A DNA stretch of 22,860 nucleotides from Pseudomonadota bacterium. Its GTDB lineage: Bacteria; Pseudomonadota; Alphaproteobacteria; Rhizobiales; Xanthobacteraceae. This document shows, piece after piece, positions 1 through 7,747 of the stretch. The translations under genes were made by a program, and so were the position numbers. The stretch spans positions 1-22,860 of the forward strand of contig JAEWIX010000044.1 of NCBI GenBank assembly GCA_023386885.1, read 5' to 3'. Position 1 is the stretch's first letter. Each line of letters starts with the position of its first letter. The notes beneath the pieces were generated by a model, which had not been told where the DNA came from, ran no database searches, and saw nothing but the letters and a program-made list of their open reading frames with translations.

Positions 1-682
1 CTAAGCTCGCGCCGCCGGCGCCGCCCTTGCGGTCGCCGCCCGATGAGGATGACGAGCGGCCGCTGCCGATGCGGAATCCGTTGTTGAAGAAGAGGCGGAA
101 GAACAACTCGCCAACGAAGCCGATGACGCCGGCGATGATCACCGCCACCACCATCAACTGCACATCGCCGTTGCGGATGTGGGTGAGTTCATGGCCCAGC
201 ACGGCCTCGACCTCGGCGTCGTCGAGATTGTTGAGGAGACCGCTGGTCACGGTGATGGCATATTGCCTTGGATTGAGGCCGGTCGCGAAGGCGTTCAGCG
301 CCGGGCTGTCCATCACCTTCAGTTTCGGCATCGGAATGCCGCGCGAGATGCAGAGATTTTCCAACTGATTGTAGAGACGCGGCTGCTCGGCGCGGGTCAC
401 GTCGCGGCCGCCGGTCACCACATCGATGATCTTCTGGTGGAAGAAATAGGCGATGACGATCCACACCACCGCGCCAATGGTCGCCAGCGGAATGGCCGCA
501 TACATGTCGCGCCATGCGGCCTGGAGATAGTAGTCGACGGCGCGGTTGTTGTGCCGCAGCACTTCCGCCAGCAACGCGCCGGCGAACACCATGACGTAGA
601 CCAGAAAAAACAGCCCGGCGAGCAGCAGCATCGAACGCATCTTGTTCGAAGCGATGTGCGTATAAAGACCGTAGGCTGCCAT
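1..682 (-). CDS. M48 family membrane zinc metalloprotease, C-terminus cut by window edge
   Basis: The visible 227 residues are the N-terminal part of a membrane-embedded peptidase of the M48 (HtpX/Ste24) family, which cleaves membrane or misfolded proteins at the inner membrane. The zinc motif HELTH is at residues 164-168, in the context GHELTHIRNGDV. Hydrophobic segments lie at about residues 17-42 and 58-80, before the motif, and 172-197, just after it. A Ser/Gly-rich linker follows (five serines in a row, then Gly/Lys/Arg) and the reading frame runs off the left edge without a stop, so the downstream zinc-ligand glutamate region is not in view. The start ATG at 680-682 gives the expected MAAYGLYTHI beginning, but no clear Shine-Dalgarno precedes it. 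It lies downstream of lemA on the same strand, and LemA next to an M48 protease is a recurrent pairing. The family call is firm; the substrate is unknown. Confidence 0.88.
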   Translation of the reverse strand, partial: MAAYGLYTHIASNKMRSMLLLAGLFFLVYVMVFAGALLAEVLRHNNRAVDYYLQAAWRDMYAAIPLATIGAVVWIVIAYFFHQKIIDVVTGGRDVTRAEQPRLYNQLENLCISRGIPMPKLKVMDSPALNAFATGLNPRQYAITVTSGLLNNLDDAEVEAVLGHELTHIRNGDVQLMVVAVIIAGVIGFVGELFFRLFFNNGFRIGSGRSSSSSGGDRKGGAGGASL

Positions 683-712
683 GGGCGTGTGTCGGGGTTG
701 CGGGGTGTTATG

Positions 713-797
713 CCGTCATTGCGAGGAGCGTTTGCGCTGAAGCAATCCAGATCTTTACTGCCGCTTCCGGATTGCTTCGCATTGCTCGTAAGGACAG
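713..797. repeat. Imperfect palindromic intergenic repeat between lemA and the M48 protease gene
   Basis: Arms AAGCAATCC (740-748) and GGATTGCTT (769-777) are perfect inverted repeats. The outer parts also pair imperfectly: GTCATTGCGAG at 715-725 against GTCCTTACGAG read on the other strand near 786-796. The sequence resembles a dispersed 'GTCATTGCGAGGAGCG...GAAGCAATCC' element that I recall from Bradyrhizobium and Rhodopseudomonas intergenic regions. It sits between two genes that may be co-transcribed, so it could form an intercistronic RNA hairpin. A single copy in the window cannot prove that it is dispersed. Confidence 0.6.
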
Positions 798-817
798 CTC
801 TTTGCGAACGATGCCGC

Positions 818-1378
818 TCAGAATTTCACCGAGGGCACCTGCTCGACCTGGGTACGGGTTTCGCCGAGGTCGAAGAAATCCTTCTTGGTGAAGCCGAGCG
901 CCCCGGCGAACAGCGCCGCCGGAAGCTGCTGGATGCCGGTGTTGTATTCCTGGACCGCGTTGTTGAAGAAGCGGCGCGCGGCGGCGATCTTGTTCTCGAT
1001 GTCGGAGAGTTCGGTCTGCAACTGCTGGAAATTGGTGTTGGCCTTGAGGTCCGGATAGGCTTCCGACAATGCGATCAGCCGACCCAGCGCGCCGCTCAAC
1101 TGGTTTTCCGCCGCCGAGATCTGCGCAGGTCCCTGTGCGGACATCGCCGAGTTGCGCGCCTTGATGACATCGTCGAGCGTACCGCGCTCATGCTGGGCGT
1201 AGCCTTTCACCGTTTCGACGAGGTTCGGGATCAGGTCGTGACGTTGCTTGAGTTGCACGTCGATATCGGCAAACGCCTGATTGACGCGCTGGCTCAGCGC
1301 GACCAGTCGGTTGTAGGCGGCAAAGGCGATGAAGGCGAGGACGACGATGACGCCAAGGACAATCCAGCCGGTCGACAT
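818..1378 (-). CDS. lemA: LemA family protein
   Basis: This 186-aa protein has the standard LemA layout. One N-terminal membrane anchor (about residues 4-24, with few charged residues) is followed by a long helical domain. That domain carries the family signatures NRLVALSQRVNQAFADIDVQ, KQRHDLIPNLVETVKGYA and AYPDLKANTNF, and a C-terminal FDLGET-type end. LemA proteins are membrane-anchored with the helical bundle outside the cytoplasm; their biochemical role is not settled. The ATG at 1376-1378 is preceded by AGGAG about 8 nt upstream, which supports the start. The M48 protease gene lies 135 bp downstream on the same strand, separated by a palindromic repeat, so the two may form an operon. 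Family assignment is secure; function is open. Confidence 0.95.
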   Translation of the reverse strand: MSTGWIVLGVIVVLAFIAFAAYNRLVALSQRVNQAFADIDVQLKQRHDLIPNLVETVKGYAQHERGTLDDVIKARNSAMSAQGPAQISAAENQLSGALGRLIALSEAYPDLKANTNFQQLQTELSDIENKIAAARRFFNNAVQEYNTGIQQLPAALFAGALGFTKKDFFDLGETRTQVEQVPSVKF

Positions 1379-1445
1379 GGGGAGGGCTCCTGAAAGGACG
1401 ACGTGAAGGCGCCCACCGTAAACGAAATTACCCGCAAACGGCAGG

Positions 1446-1462
1446 GGCCGCGGAAAGCGGCC
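1446..1462. other. Perfect short hairpin in the lemA / DUF454 divergent region
   Basis: GGCCGC and GCGGCC flank a 5-nt GGAAA loop, giving a 6-bp all-GC stem, followed on the plus strand by TTTCT. It lies between two divergent genes, 68 bp upstream of the lemA start. It could be part of the lemA 5' leader or of an operator. It has no obvious gene to terminate. Confidence 0.3.
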
Positions 1463-1562
1463 TTTCTAGGTCGGGGCAACCCTTAGAAATGTTCAAATTG
1501 TCCGCCGGATTTTTCTGTGTGAAGCAGGAACGGGCGGCGGGATAGAGTGGAAGTACGTGCAG

Positions 1563-2024
1563 ATGATCGCCGGCAAACAATCGTTTGATCACGAGCCGAC
1601 CGATACGGCCGATCCGGTGGCCGCGACGCCACGACTCACTGCGCCAAAACTCGCTATCCCCCCAAGGCTGATGCGCGGGGTTTATCTGACACTTGGCATC
1701 GGCTTTGTTGCCTTGGGCTCCATCGGCGCTTTCCTGCCGGTGCTGCCGACCACACCGTTTCTTATCCTCGCGGCGGCCTGTTTCGCGCGGTCTTCGCCGC
1801 GACTGGAGAACTGGCTGTTGCAGCACCGGCAGTTCGGGCCGCTGCTGCGCAACTGGCGGGAGCGTGGCGCCATCCCGATGAAGGCCAAGCTGATGGCGCT
1901 GGGCGGCATGGCGATCGGCTTCGCGCTGTTTTGGTTCGGCGGTCATCCCAGCCTATGGCTCACCGTGGCGGTGGCGCTGCTGATGTTGACGGGATTGGCC
2001 TACGTATTCACGCGGCCATCGTAA
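1563..2024 (+). CDS. DUF454 (YbaN-family) inner-membrane protein
   Basis: A 153-aa small membrane protein. The family core is visible: GxVxLxLGxGFVALGSIGAFLPVLPTTPFLILAAACFARSS at about residues 38-78, then a soluble RLENWLLQH..FGPLLRNWRERGAI stretch, then a second hydrophobic half that ends the protein. This matches the DUF454/YbaN family, which has no agreed function. I take ATG 1563 as the start because GGAAG at 1549-1553 lies 9 nt upstream; GTG at 1557 is possible but only 3 nt from that site. The first 30 residues are polar and not part of the family core. It is divergent from lemA and convergent with the Rsm22-like gene, with 6 bp between the stop codons. Confidence 0.85.
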   Translation: MIAGKQSFDHEPTDTADPVAATPRLTAPKLAIPPRLMRGVYLTLGIGFVALGSIGAFLPVLPTTPFLILAAACFARSSPRLENWLLQHRQFGPLLRNWRERGAIPMKAKLMALGGMAIGFALFWFGGHPSLWLTVAVALLMLTGLAYVFTRPS

Positions 2025-2030
2025 CGATAA

Positions 2031-3014
2031 TCACGCATCCGCCGAAATAACGGTGTCTCCCCAATCAAGCCGGCGAACCTTTGCATAAGCGGCCTTGTCA
2101 CGGCGAGGTACGCTGGCGATGCGAGCGCTGCCGTCAGGTTGACAGAGCTTAAGGCGCATGTCCGCCTTGGTGACGAGCGGCGGCGCAAGTATCCGTGCCG
2201 GCCGTTGCGAGATGGCTTCGCGCGCGAGCACGACATAACTGAACTTCTCGTCCTCGAACGGCAGTTCCGCGCCCTTGATCTGCTTGTGCGCGCGCGAGCG
2301 GGCGAGGCGTTGCGCGAAATGGCACCAGTCCGGCTTGTCGAGCGGACAGGTGAGATCGTGTGGGCAGGGCGCGACCACATGCGCGCCTTGTGCGATCAGT
2401 TGAGCGCGTAGCGCGACGATGCGGGCATAGCCGGCCGGCGTGCCGGGCTCGACCACCAGCAGCGTATCGCGCGTCTTGCGCCATAGCTCGGTGGCGAAAG
2501 CGGCGCGGGCTTCCTGCGCCAGTTCGCCGATCATGTAACTCACGATCACCAGATCCGCCTGCGGCATCGCCGCGATCCCGGAGCGCGCATCGGCTTGCTG
2601 GTAGTCGAGGGGAACGCCTTGCATCTGTTCGGCTGCAAGCGTTAACGCCAGCCGGCGCAGCGCGATGTTGGCATCGAGCAGCGATATCGTTTGTAACGAC
2701 GGATAGACTTGCAATGCCGCCCATGTTGCGGTGCCCGGTCCCGCGCCGACATCCAGCAGGGTTGTAGGCTGGAAATCGCCGCGCGCGTCCGTCAGCGCAT
2801 TGAGGCAGGCGGTAACGGCGGCATAAGTCGCAGGCATCCGGGCCAGCGCATAGGCCAACGCATCGGCGTCGCTGCGGATCGTCCCGGAATTGCCGCCGTC
2901 GCGATAGGTGCGTGAGATGCTTGCCGCGCGCACAGCAGCATCATTGCGCGACAGGCCGTGAGCCATCTGCTCGAGTGCGGCGCGCAACGGCGCGGGAAGG
3001 TCGGGAGAGATCAT
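2031..3014 (-). CDS. Rsm22/METTL17-like small-subunit rRNA methyltransferase-family protein
   Basis: A 327-aa protein of the Rsm22 family, which in mitochondria acts in small-ribosomal-subunit assembly. A Rossmann-type SAM motif LLDVGAGPGTATWA lies at about residues 86-99. Further on is the family hallmark around CPHDLTCPLDKPDWCHF (216-233), then KGAELPFEDEKFSYVVL. Cysteines 217, 223, 231 and 291 have the spacing of the four-cysteine Fe-S site described for METTL17/Rsm22 (recalled, not checked). ATG 3014 is chosen because the protein then begins MISPDLPAPLRAAL as relatives do; a GTG at 3038 would add eight residues. Neither start has a good Shine-Dalgarno. The gene stands alone, convergent with the DUF454 gene. 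Whether the bacterial protein actually methylates rRNA or is a Fe-S assembly factor is not settled by sequence. Confidence 0.87.
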   Translation of the reverse strand: MISPDLPAPLRAALEQMAHGLSRNDAAVRAASISRTYRDGGNSGTIRSDADALAYALARMPATYAAVTACLNALTDARGDFQPTTLLDVGAGPGTATWAALQVYPSLQTISLLDANIALRRLALTLAAEQMQGVPLDYQQADARSGIAAMPQADLVIVSYMIGELAQEARAAFATELWRKTRDTLLVVEPGTPAGYARIVALRAQLIAQGAHVVAPCPHDLTCPLDKPDWCHFAQRLARSRAHKQIKGAELPFEDEKFSYVVLAREAISQRPARILAPPLVTKADMRLKLCQPDGSARIASVPRRDKAAYAKVRRLDWGDTVISADA

Positions 3015-3047
3015 TCCGGGACGGATGCCTGATGCCACCTAGAAAAT

Positions 3048-3177
3048 CGTCATGCCCGGGCATAGCCGTTCGAAGAACGGCGTCGCTTTCGCTCGCCAAT
3101 GTCCCGGGCATCGACTTCTTCAAAGGCAACCGTAGCAAATCAAGGCGTGGATGGCCGGAATAAATCCGGCCATGGCC
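3048..3177. repeat. Composite palindromic intergenic repeat upstream of Rsm22-like gene and downstream of smc
   Basis: Three nested inverted repeats are directly visible: the 12-bp palindrome ATGCCCGGGCAT (3052-3063); CCGTTC-GAA-GAACGG (3066-3080); and ATGGCCGGA-ATAAA-TCCGGCCAT (3151-3173). GTCCCGGGCATCGACTTCTT near 3101-3120 also pairs imperfectly with CAAGGCGTGGATGGCC near 3141-3156. Taken together the element looks like a large imperfect palindrome. It resembles a 'GTCATGCCCGGGC' dispersed repeat that I recall from Bradyrhizobiaceae. It fills nearly the whole gap between two minus-strand genes. Confidence 0.6.
3151..3173 (-). terminator. Hairpin downstream of smc, possible terminator
   Basis: A perfect 9-bp stem (ATGGCCGGA / TCCGGCCAT) with a 5-nt AT loop lies 13 bp past the smc stop codon on the minus strand. 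No U-run follows, so it may stabilise a 3' end rather than terminate by itself. It also forms one end of the palindromic repeat. Confidence 0.4.
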
Positions 3178-3186
3178 ATTTCCGTG

Positions 3187-6100
3187 TCACGCCACGTTCT
3201 GGTCGAGAATCTCCACCGCGGCATCGAGATCAACCGACATCAGTTGCGACACGCCGCGTTCCGCCATGGTGACGCCGAACAAGCGGTTCATACGCGCCAT
3301 GGTGATTGGGTTATGCGTGATGACGATGAAGCGGGTCTCGGTCACGCTGGTCATCTCGTTCAGCAGGTTGCAGAACCGTTCGACGTTGTGGTCGTCGAGC
3401 GGCGCGTCGACTTCGTCCAGCACGCAGATCGGCGACGGGTTAGTCAGGAACACCGCGAAGATCAGCGCCAGTGCGGTCAGCGCCTGTTCGCCGCCTGAGA
3501 GTAGCGACAGCGATTGCGGCTTCTTGCCTGGCGGCTTGGCGATGATCTCGAGCCCGGCTTCCAGCGGATCGTCGCTCTCGATCAGGTGCAGCGCCGCTTC
3601 ACCGCCGCCGAACAGTTGAGAGAACAGCCGCTTGAAATGCTCGTTAACAGTCTGGAACGAGGTCAGCAAGCGCTCGCGCGCCTCGCGGTTAAGGCTCTGG
3701 ATACCGGTGCGCAGCTTCTTGATGGCTTCGACCAGATCGTCGCGCTCGGTGGCGAGGCCTGTGTGCTGGGCCTCGACCTCGCGTAGCTCTTCCTCGGCGC
3801 GCAGGTTGACGGCGCCGAGCCGTTCGCGGTCGCGGCGCAGCTTTTCGAGTTCGGCTTCGGTATCGTCGAGCGGCGGCAACTCGTCGCCGGGCTTGATCTC
3901 GGCAATGCCGGTGAGGCCGCTCGGCTCAATCTCCAGCACGTCGTGGATTTCGCGCTCGACGTCTTCGAGCCGCCGCTTGGTGGCTTCCATCCGCTCCTCG
4001 GCGCGGGCGGTGGCCTCGCGGGCGGCGGAGAGGGCTTCCAAGGTCAACTTGGCGACGCGGTCGGTTTCCGCCATCGCGGCTTCCGCCTCGGCCAATGCGT
4101 CTGCGGCGGCGCGGCGGTCGGCTTCGGCGTGTTCGACCTCGGTGATGAGGGCGTCGCGCTTCTCGGCAAACAGCGCCGGCGCATCCTCGAGTTCGGCACG
4201 TTCGGCGCGCACTTCGGTGACACGCGCTTCAATGGTGGCGATCTGCGACGCCGCGCTCTGCTTGCGCGATTGCCACTGGTCGCGCTCGGCAATGATCGCC
4301 TGCACGCGGCGATCGGCCAATTCGGCCTCGCGCGCGAGAGCCTGCGCTTCGGCGCGGACCTGCGCGGCAAGGCGCCGATGACCCTCGATCTCGCCGCGCA
4401 CGGCGGCGAGTTGCGCTTCGGTCTCGTCGCTCGGCGCCAGTTCGGCGAGCATGTCCTGCGCGCTGGCGTGGGCGGCTTCGACTTCGGTGCGATCCGCCGC
4501 GAGACGGGTCTGCGCCTCGGTCAGCGCCGACTTGCGCGCGGCATGGCGATTGATTTCGCGCTCGGCATTGGCCAAGCGTTCACGCGCGGCATCGACTTCG
4601 CGGCGGGCGGCGCGCAGGGCCTCGCGGCTTGCGGCTTCCTCGGCGGCGGCCGTCTTGAGTTCTGCGTCGGCGGTTTCCAAGGCGCCACGCTTGAGCGCTG
4701 CGTCCTCACGCGCCTGCTCGAGCTCGTTTTCGATATCGACCAGCCGCGCCCGCTCGGCCAGACGGCGCGCGGCGCCGGTCGGCGCATGCGCAGCGGTGAT
4801 GAAGCCGTCCCAGCGCCAGACATCGCCTTCCAGCGACACCAGCCGCTGGCCCGTCTTGAGTTGCGACACCAGTTCCGCGCCACGCTCCTTGGCGACGACG
4901 CCGATCTGCGCCAGACGGCGCGCCAGCTCCGGCGGCGCCTGCACATGGGCGGACAATGCTTCGACGCCTTCCGGCAGCGCCGGGTCGCCTTCGAGGACGC
5001 CGGTATCGGTCCAGCGCATCGGCGCGGAGGGATCAACCGGCGCGTCGAGATCGTCGCCGAGCACCGCGCCGATGGCTTTCTCGTAGCCCTTGGTGACAGT
5101 GACGCCGTCGATGATCGGCGGCCACAGGTTCTTGGTTTCGCCGTTGAGAATTTTCGACAGCGTGCGCGCTTCGGTCTCGAGGCGCTGCACGCGCTTGTCG
5201 GCTTCGGTCAGCGGCGCGCGGCTCGCTTCCAGCGCCTGCCGCGCGACGATGTGGGTGGCCTCAGCGGTTTGTACCGTGAACTCGGACTGGCCGAGCATCT
5301 CCTGCGCGGCCTCGACAGCGCCGGCCAGCGCGTCGACATCGCCGAAGCCGCTGGTCTGCGCCGCGATCTGCTCGACATCGGCGTTGACGGTGGCGATCTC
5401 GTGGTCGAGCCGCGCCAGCCGGTCACGATGCGTGCGCACATTGGCTTCGAACTGGGTGCGGCGCGCGGTCAGGTCGGCCAATGCAGTGGTCAGCTCAGTG
5501 AAGGTGCGCTCGGCGGCGGCCAGTGTCGCCTCGGCTTCGGAGACACGTTCGTCGACGCCGCTGCGCAACTCAACGCGGGTCCGGATTTCTTCCTTGAGTT
5601 CGGCGTCCTCGGTGTCGAGCCGAGCAAGCGCCGCGTCGGCATCGAGATTCTGCTGCTGCTCGCGCTCGACGTCGGCGGAAAACTGCGTCAGCCGGCGGTC
5701 GAGTTCGACCACGCGTTCCTTGGCGCGCTGTTCTTCGCGATCGAGCATCTCGCGCGCGTTGTTGAGGCGTTGCAGCCCGGCGGCGGCGCGGGCTTCCGCT
5801 TCGCGCAGCGCCGGAAGTTCGGAGGCGCGGATCGCCTGGATGCGCGCGGCCTCGGCCTGATGCTGGGTCCGCTCGGCCATTTCGCGGACGCTGAGGTCAT
5901 GAGTCTGTCCGGCGTCGTTGACGTCAGCATGGGACTGAAGCCAGCGCAGGTGGAACAACGTGGCTTCGGCCTTGCGCACGCGGGCAGCGACCTCGCGATA
6001 GCGGATCGCCTGCCGCGCCTGCTTCTTGAGGCCTTCGACCTGGCTCGACAGTTGCCCGATCACGTCCTCGACGCGGGTGAGGTTGGTCTCGGCGGCTTTC

Positions 6101-6651
6101 AGCCGCAACTCAGCCTCGTGGCGGCGGGCGTGCAATCCGGCGACGCCGGCGGCGTCTTCCAGCACGCGGCGGCGCTGCTCGGGCTTGGCCTGAATGATCT
6201 CGCCGATCTTGCCCTGGTGGACCAGCGCCGGGGACCGCGCACCAGTGGCGGCGTCGGCGAACAGAATCTGCACGTCGCGGGCGCGCACGTCGCCGCCGTT
6301 GATGCGATAGACCGAGCCGGCTTCGCGCTCGATGCGGCGCGACACTTCGAGAATTTCCTGATCGTTGAACGCCGCCGGCGCCGAGCGGTCGGCGTTGTCG
6401 ATGGTCATCACCACTTCGGCGTGGTTGCGCGCCGGGCGGCCGTTGGTGCCGGCGAAGATCACCGCTTCCATGTCGGTGGCGCGCAGCGACTTGTAGGACG
6501 TCTCGCCCATCGCCCAGCGCAGCGCTTCGACCAGATTGGATTTGCCGCAGCCGTTCGGCCCGACCACGCCGGTGAGACCCGGCTCGATCAGGAAGTCGGT
6601 CGGCTCGACAAAGGATTTAAATCCGTGCAGGCGAAGGCGCGTAAGTTTCAT
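3187..6651 (-). CDS. smc: Chromosome segregation/condensin ATPase SMC
   Basis: A 1154-aa condensin subunit that, as a dimer with ScpA/ScpB, extrudes DNA loops and organises and segregates the chromosome. The N-terminal ATPase half has Walker A GPNGCGKS (residues 31-38). Two long Ala/Glu/Arg-rich coiled coils flank a hinge at roughly 495-640 (around NLWPPIIDGVTVTKGYEKAIGAV and LVSLEGDVWRWDGF). The C-terminal half has the ABC signature LSGGEQ (from 1051) and Walker B ICVLDEVDAP (from 1075), with catalytic Glu about 1080. Length is normal for the family. ATG 6651 is chosen because the family starts MKLTRLRL and AGGG lies 10 nt upstream; an in-frame ATG at 6660 would add MSF. It follows dsbA and dciA on the same strand after a 313-bp gap, so it may have its own promoter. 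Confidence 0.97.
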   Translation of the reverse strand: MKLTRLRLHGFKSFVEPTDFLIEPGLTGVVGPNGCGKSNLVEALRWAMGETSYKSLRATDMEAVIFAGTNGRPARNHAEVVMTIDNADRSAPAAFNDQEILEVSRRIEREAGSVYRINGGDVRARDVQILFADAATGARSPALVHQGKIGEIIQAKPEQRRRVLEDAAGVAGLHARRHEAELRLKAAETNLTRVEDVIGQLSSQVEGLKKQARQAIRYREVAARVRKAEATLFHLRWLQSHADVNDAGQTHDLSVREMAERTQHQAEAARIQAIRASELPALREAEARAAAGLQRLNNAREMLDREEQRAKERVVELDRRLTQFSADVEREQQQNLDADAALARLDTEDAELKEEIRTRVELRSGVDERVSEAEATLAAAERTFTELTTALADLTARRTQFEANVRTHRDRLARLDHEIATVNADVEQIAAQTSGFGDVDALAGAVEAAQEMLGQSEFTVQTAEATHIVARQALEASRAPLTEADKRVQRLETEARTLSKILNGETKNLWPPIIDGVTVTKGYEKAIGAVLGDDLDAPVDPSAPMRWTDTGVLEGDPALPEGVEALSAHVQAPPELARRLAQIGVVAKERGAELVSQLKTGQRLVSLEGDVWRWDGFITAAHAPTGAARRLAERARLVDIENELEQAREDAALKRGALETADAELKTAAAEEAASREALRAARREVDAARERLANAEREINRHAARKSALTEAQTRLAADRTEVEAAHASAQDMLAELAPSDETEAQLAAVRGEIEGHRRLAAQVRAEAQALAREAELADRRVQAIIAERDQWQSRKQSAASQIATIEARVTEVRAERAELEDAPALFAEKRDALITEVEHAEADRRAAADALAEAEAAMAETDRVAKLTLEALSAAREATARAEERMEATKRRLEDVEREIHDVLEIEPSGLTGIAEIKPGDELPPLDDTEAELEKLRRDRERLGAVNLRAEEELREVEAQHTGLATERDDLVEAIKKLRTGIQSLNREARERLLTSFQTVNEHFKRLFSQLFGGGEAALHLIESDDPLEAGLEIIAKPPGKKPQSLSLLSGGEQALTALALIFAVFLTNPSPICVLDEVDAPLDDHNVERFCNLLNEMTSVTETRFIVITHNPITMARMNRLFGVTMAERGVSQLMSVDLDAAVEILDQNVA

Positions 6652-6964
6652 GAATGACATGCCCTATTGGCAAGACGCGAATCAGCCCGCCGCCACCATA
6701 CCATATGTAGTATTGTGGGTAGCCCTGAGTCGCGCATCTCGCGAGAATGGACAATGGCGAGCCCCAGCCGGCAGGGCAACCGCGCAACTGGGCTTTTCCA
6801 ATGGCTTTTGCGGGACTTAACCAGAACATCGCGGCGCGTACGTGACGGCACGGCGAAAGTTACAGCGGTTCCATGTGCTAGCGGGAACTGCCAAGGGCTG
6901 AAAGCCGAATCTGGCGAAGGGGCAGACCTGTCAGGACCACTCGGACGCCGGCTTCCGAGAGCGA
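6652..6964. other. 313-bp gap between dsbA and smc; no gene seen, three GANTC sites
   Basis: I see no credible coding frame, tRNA or clear promoter here. It presumably contains the smc promoter on the minus strand. GANTC methylation sites are at 6679-6683 (GAATC), 6727-6731 (GAGTC) and 6907-6911 (GAATC); the first two lie 28 and 76 bp upstream of the smc start. Confidence 0.6.
6940..6959 (-). terminator. Hairpin just after the dsbA stop, weak terminator candidate
   Basis: CTCGGA (6940-6945) and TCCGAG (6954-6959) form a 6-bp stem with an 8-nt GC-rich loop, starting 5 bp past the dsbA stop on the minus strand. There is no T-run, so intrinsic termination would be weak. Confidence 0.3.
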
Positions 6965-7624
6965 TCAGGTCTTGAGGATCGCCTTGATGCGCTTGTCGAA
7001 TTCCTCGAACGAGGTTTCGCCTTTGATCATCTCGCCGTTGATGAAGAACGTCGGCGTCGAGTTGACCTTCAGCTTCTCGTTGGCGAACTTCTGGTCGGCG
7101 GCGATCTTGTCGAGCAGCGTCTGATCCTTCAGGCACTTGTCGACGTCGGCCTCGCTGAGGCCCGCCTGCTTGCCGATCAGCGCCAGTTGCTCGCTGGTCT
7201 TGCCCATCACCCAGGTCTCCTGCTGCTTGAACAGGGTGTGGATGGCGGCGAAATATTTCTGCGAATCGTCCTTGGCGATGCAGCGCGCCAGCATCGAGCC
7301 GGCGGCGGCCTTAATGTCCAGCGGGAACTCGCGGAACACGAACCGGATCTTGTTGGTATCGATGTAGGCTTCCTTGATCTTCGGAAACACCTGCTCGGTG
7401 AACGCCGCGCAGTGCGGGCAGGTCATCGAGGCGTATTCAACGATGGTGACGGCCGCATCCTTCGGCCCTAACCCCATGTCGGGGAGGGACGGCGGCTTGG
7501 CGAGATCGGCGGCGAGTTGGCTCTGCGCCATAGCCTCGCCGATGAAGCGCCAGGGCGACAGGCCGGCGACCGCGGCCAGGCCGGTCAGCGACAGGGCGGT
7601 GTTGAAAGCGCGGCGCGTGATCAT
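6965..7624 (-). CDS. DsbA-family periplasmic thiol:disulfide interchange protein
   Basis: A 219-aa exported thioredoxin-fold protein. The active-site CPHC is at residues 69-72 (EYASMTCPHCAAF) and the cis-proline loop is NSTPTFFING at about 188-197, both typical of the DsbA_4/thioredoxin_4 group. Residues 1-34 form an export signal: TRRAF at 3-7, a hydrophobic core, and a likely cut after AMA. The paired arginines raise the possibility of Tat export. ATG 7624 is chosen because AAGGAG lies 10 nt upstream; an in-frame ATG further up would add a 39-residue basic stretch unlike a signal. The expected role is oxidising or isomerising cysteines in envelope proteins. It lies between dciA and smc on the same strand, a neighbourhood I recognise from Rhizobiales. 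Confidence 0.92.
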   Translation of the reverse strand: MITRRAFNTALSLTGLAAVAGLSPWRFIGEAMAQSQLAADLAKPPSLPDMGLGPKDAAVTIVEYASMTCPHCAAFTEQVFPKIKEAYIDTNKIRFVFREFPLDIKAAAGSMLARCIAKDDSQKYFAAIHTLFKQQETWVMGKTSEQLALIGKQAGLSEADVDKCLKDQTLLDKIAADQKFANEKLKVNSTPTFFINGEMIKGETSFEEFDKRIKAILKT

Positions 7625-7747
7625 CAACGGAAGGCTCCTTAATCGACGTCCCGTGGACGTCCTTTTGTCGAGACTGGCTAGCTTGAAACCGCGATTGTGG
7701 CAATGGCGCGCCGAGTAACCGGCTGCCGGCGCCGGGGTCACCGACTG

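Noticed and set aside
179..1393. A plus-strand open frame opposite the M48 and LemA genes
   Set aside because: The minus-strand genes carry clear family motifs (HELTH, LemA core); the other frame is a shadow.
3943..6657. A 904-codon open frame on the plus strand opposite smc
   Set aside because: It mirrors smc codon periodicity in high-GC DNA, has no domain signature, and lies wholly within a confident gene.
6667..6975. A possible small gene in the dsbA-smc gap
   Set aside because: The frame is Arg/Ser-rich, lacks a ribosome site and overlaps the end of dsbA.
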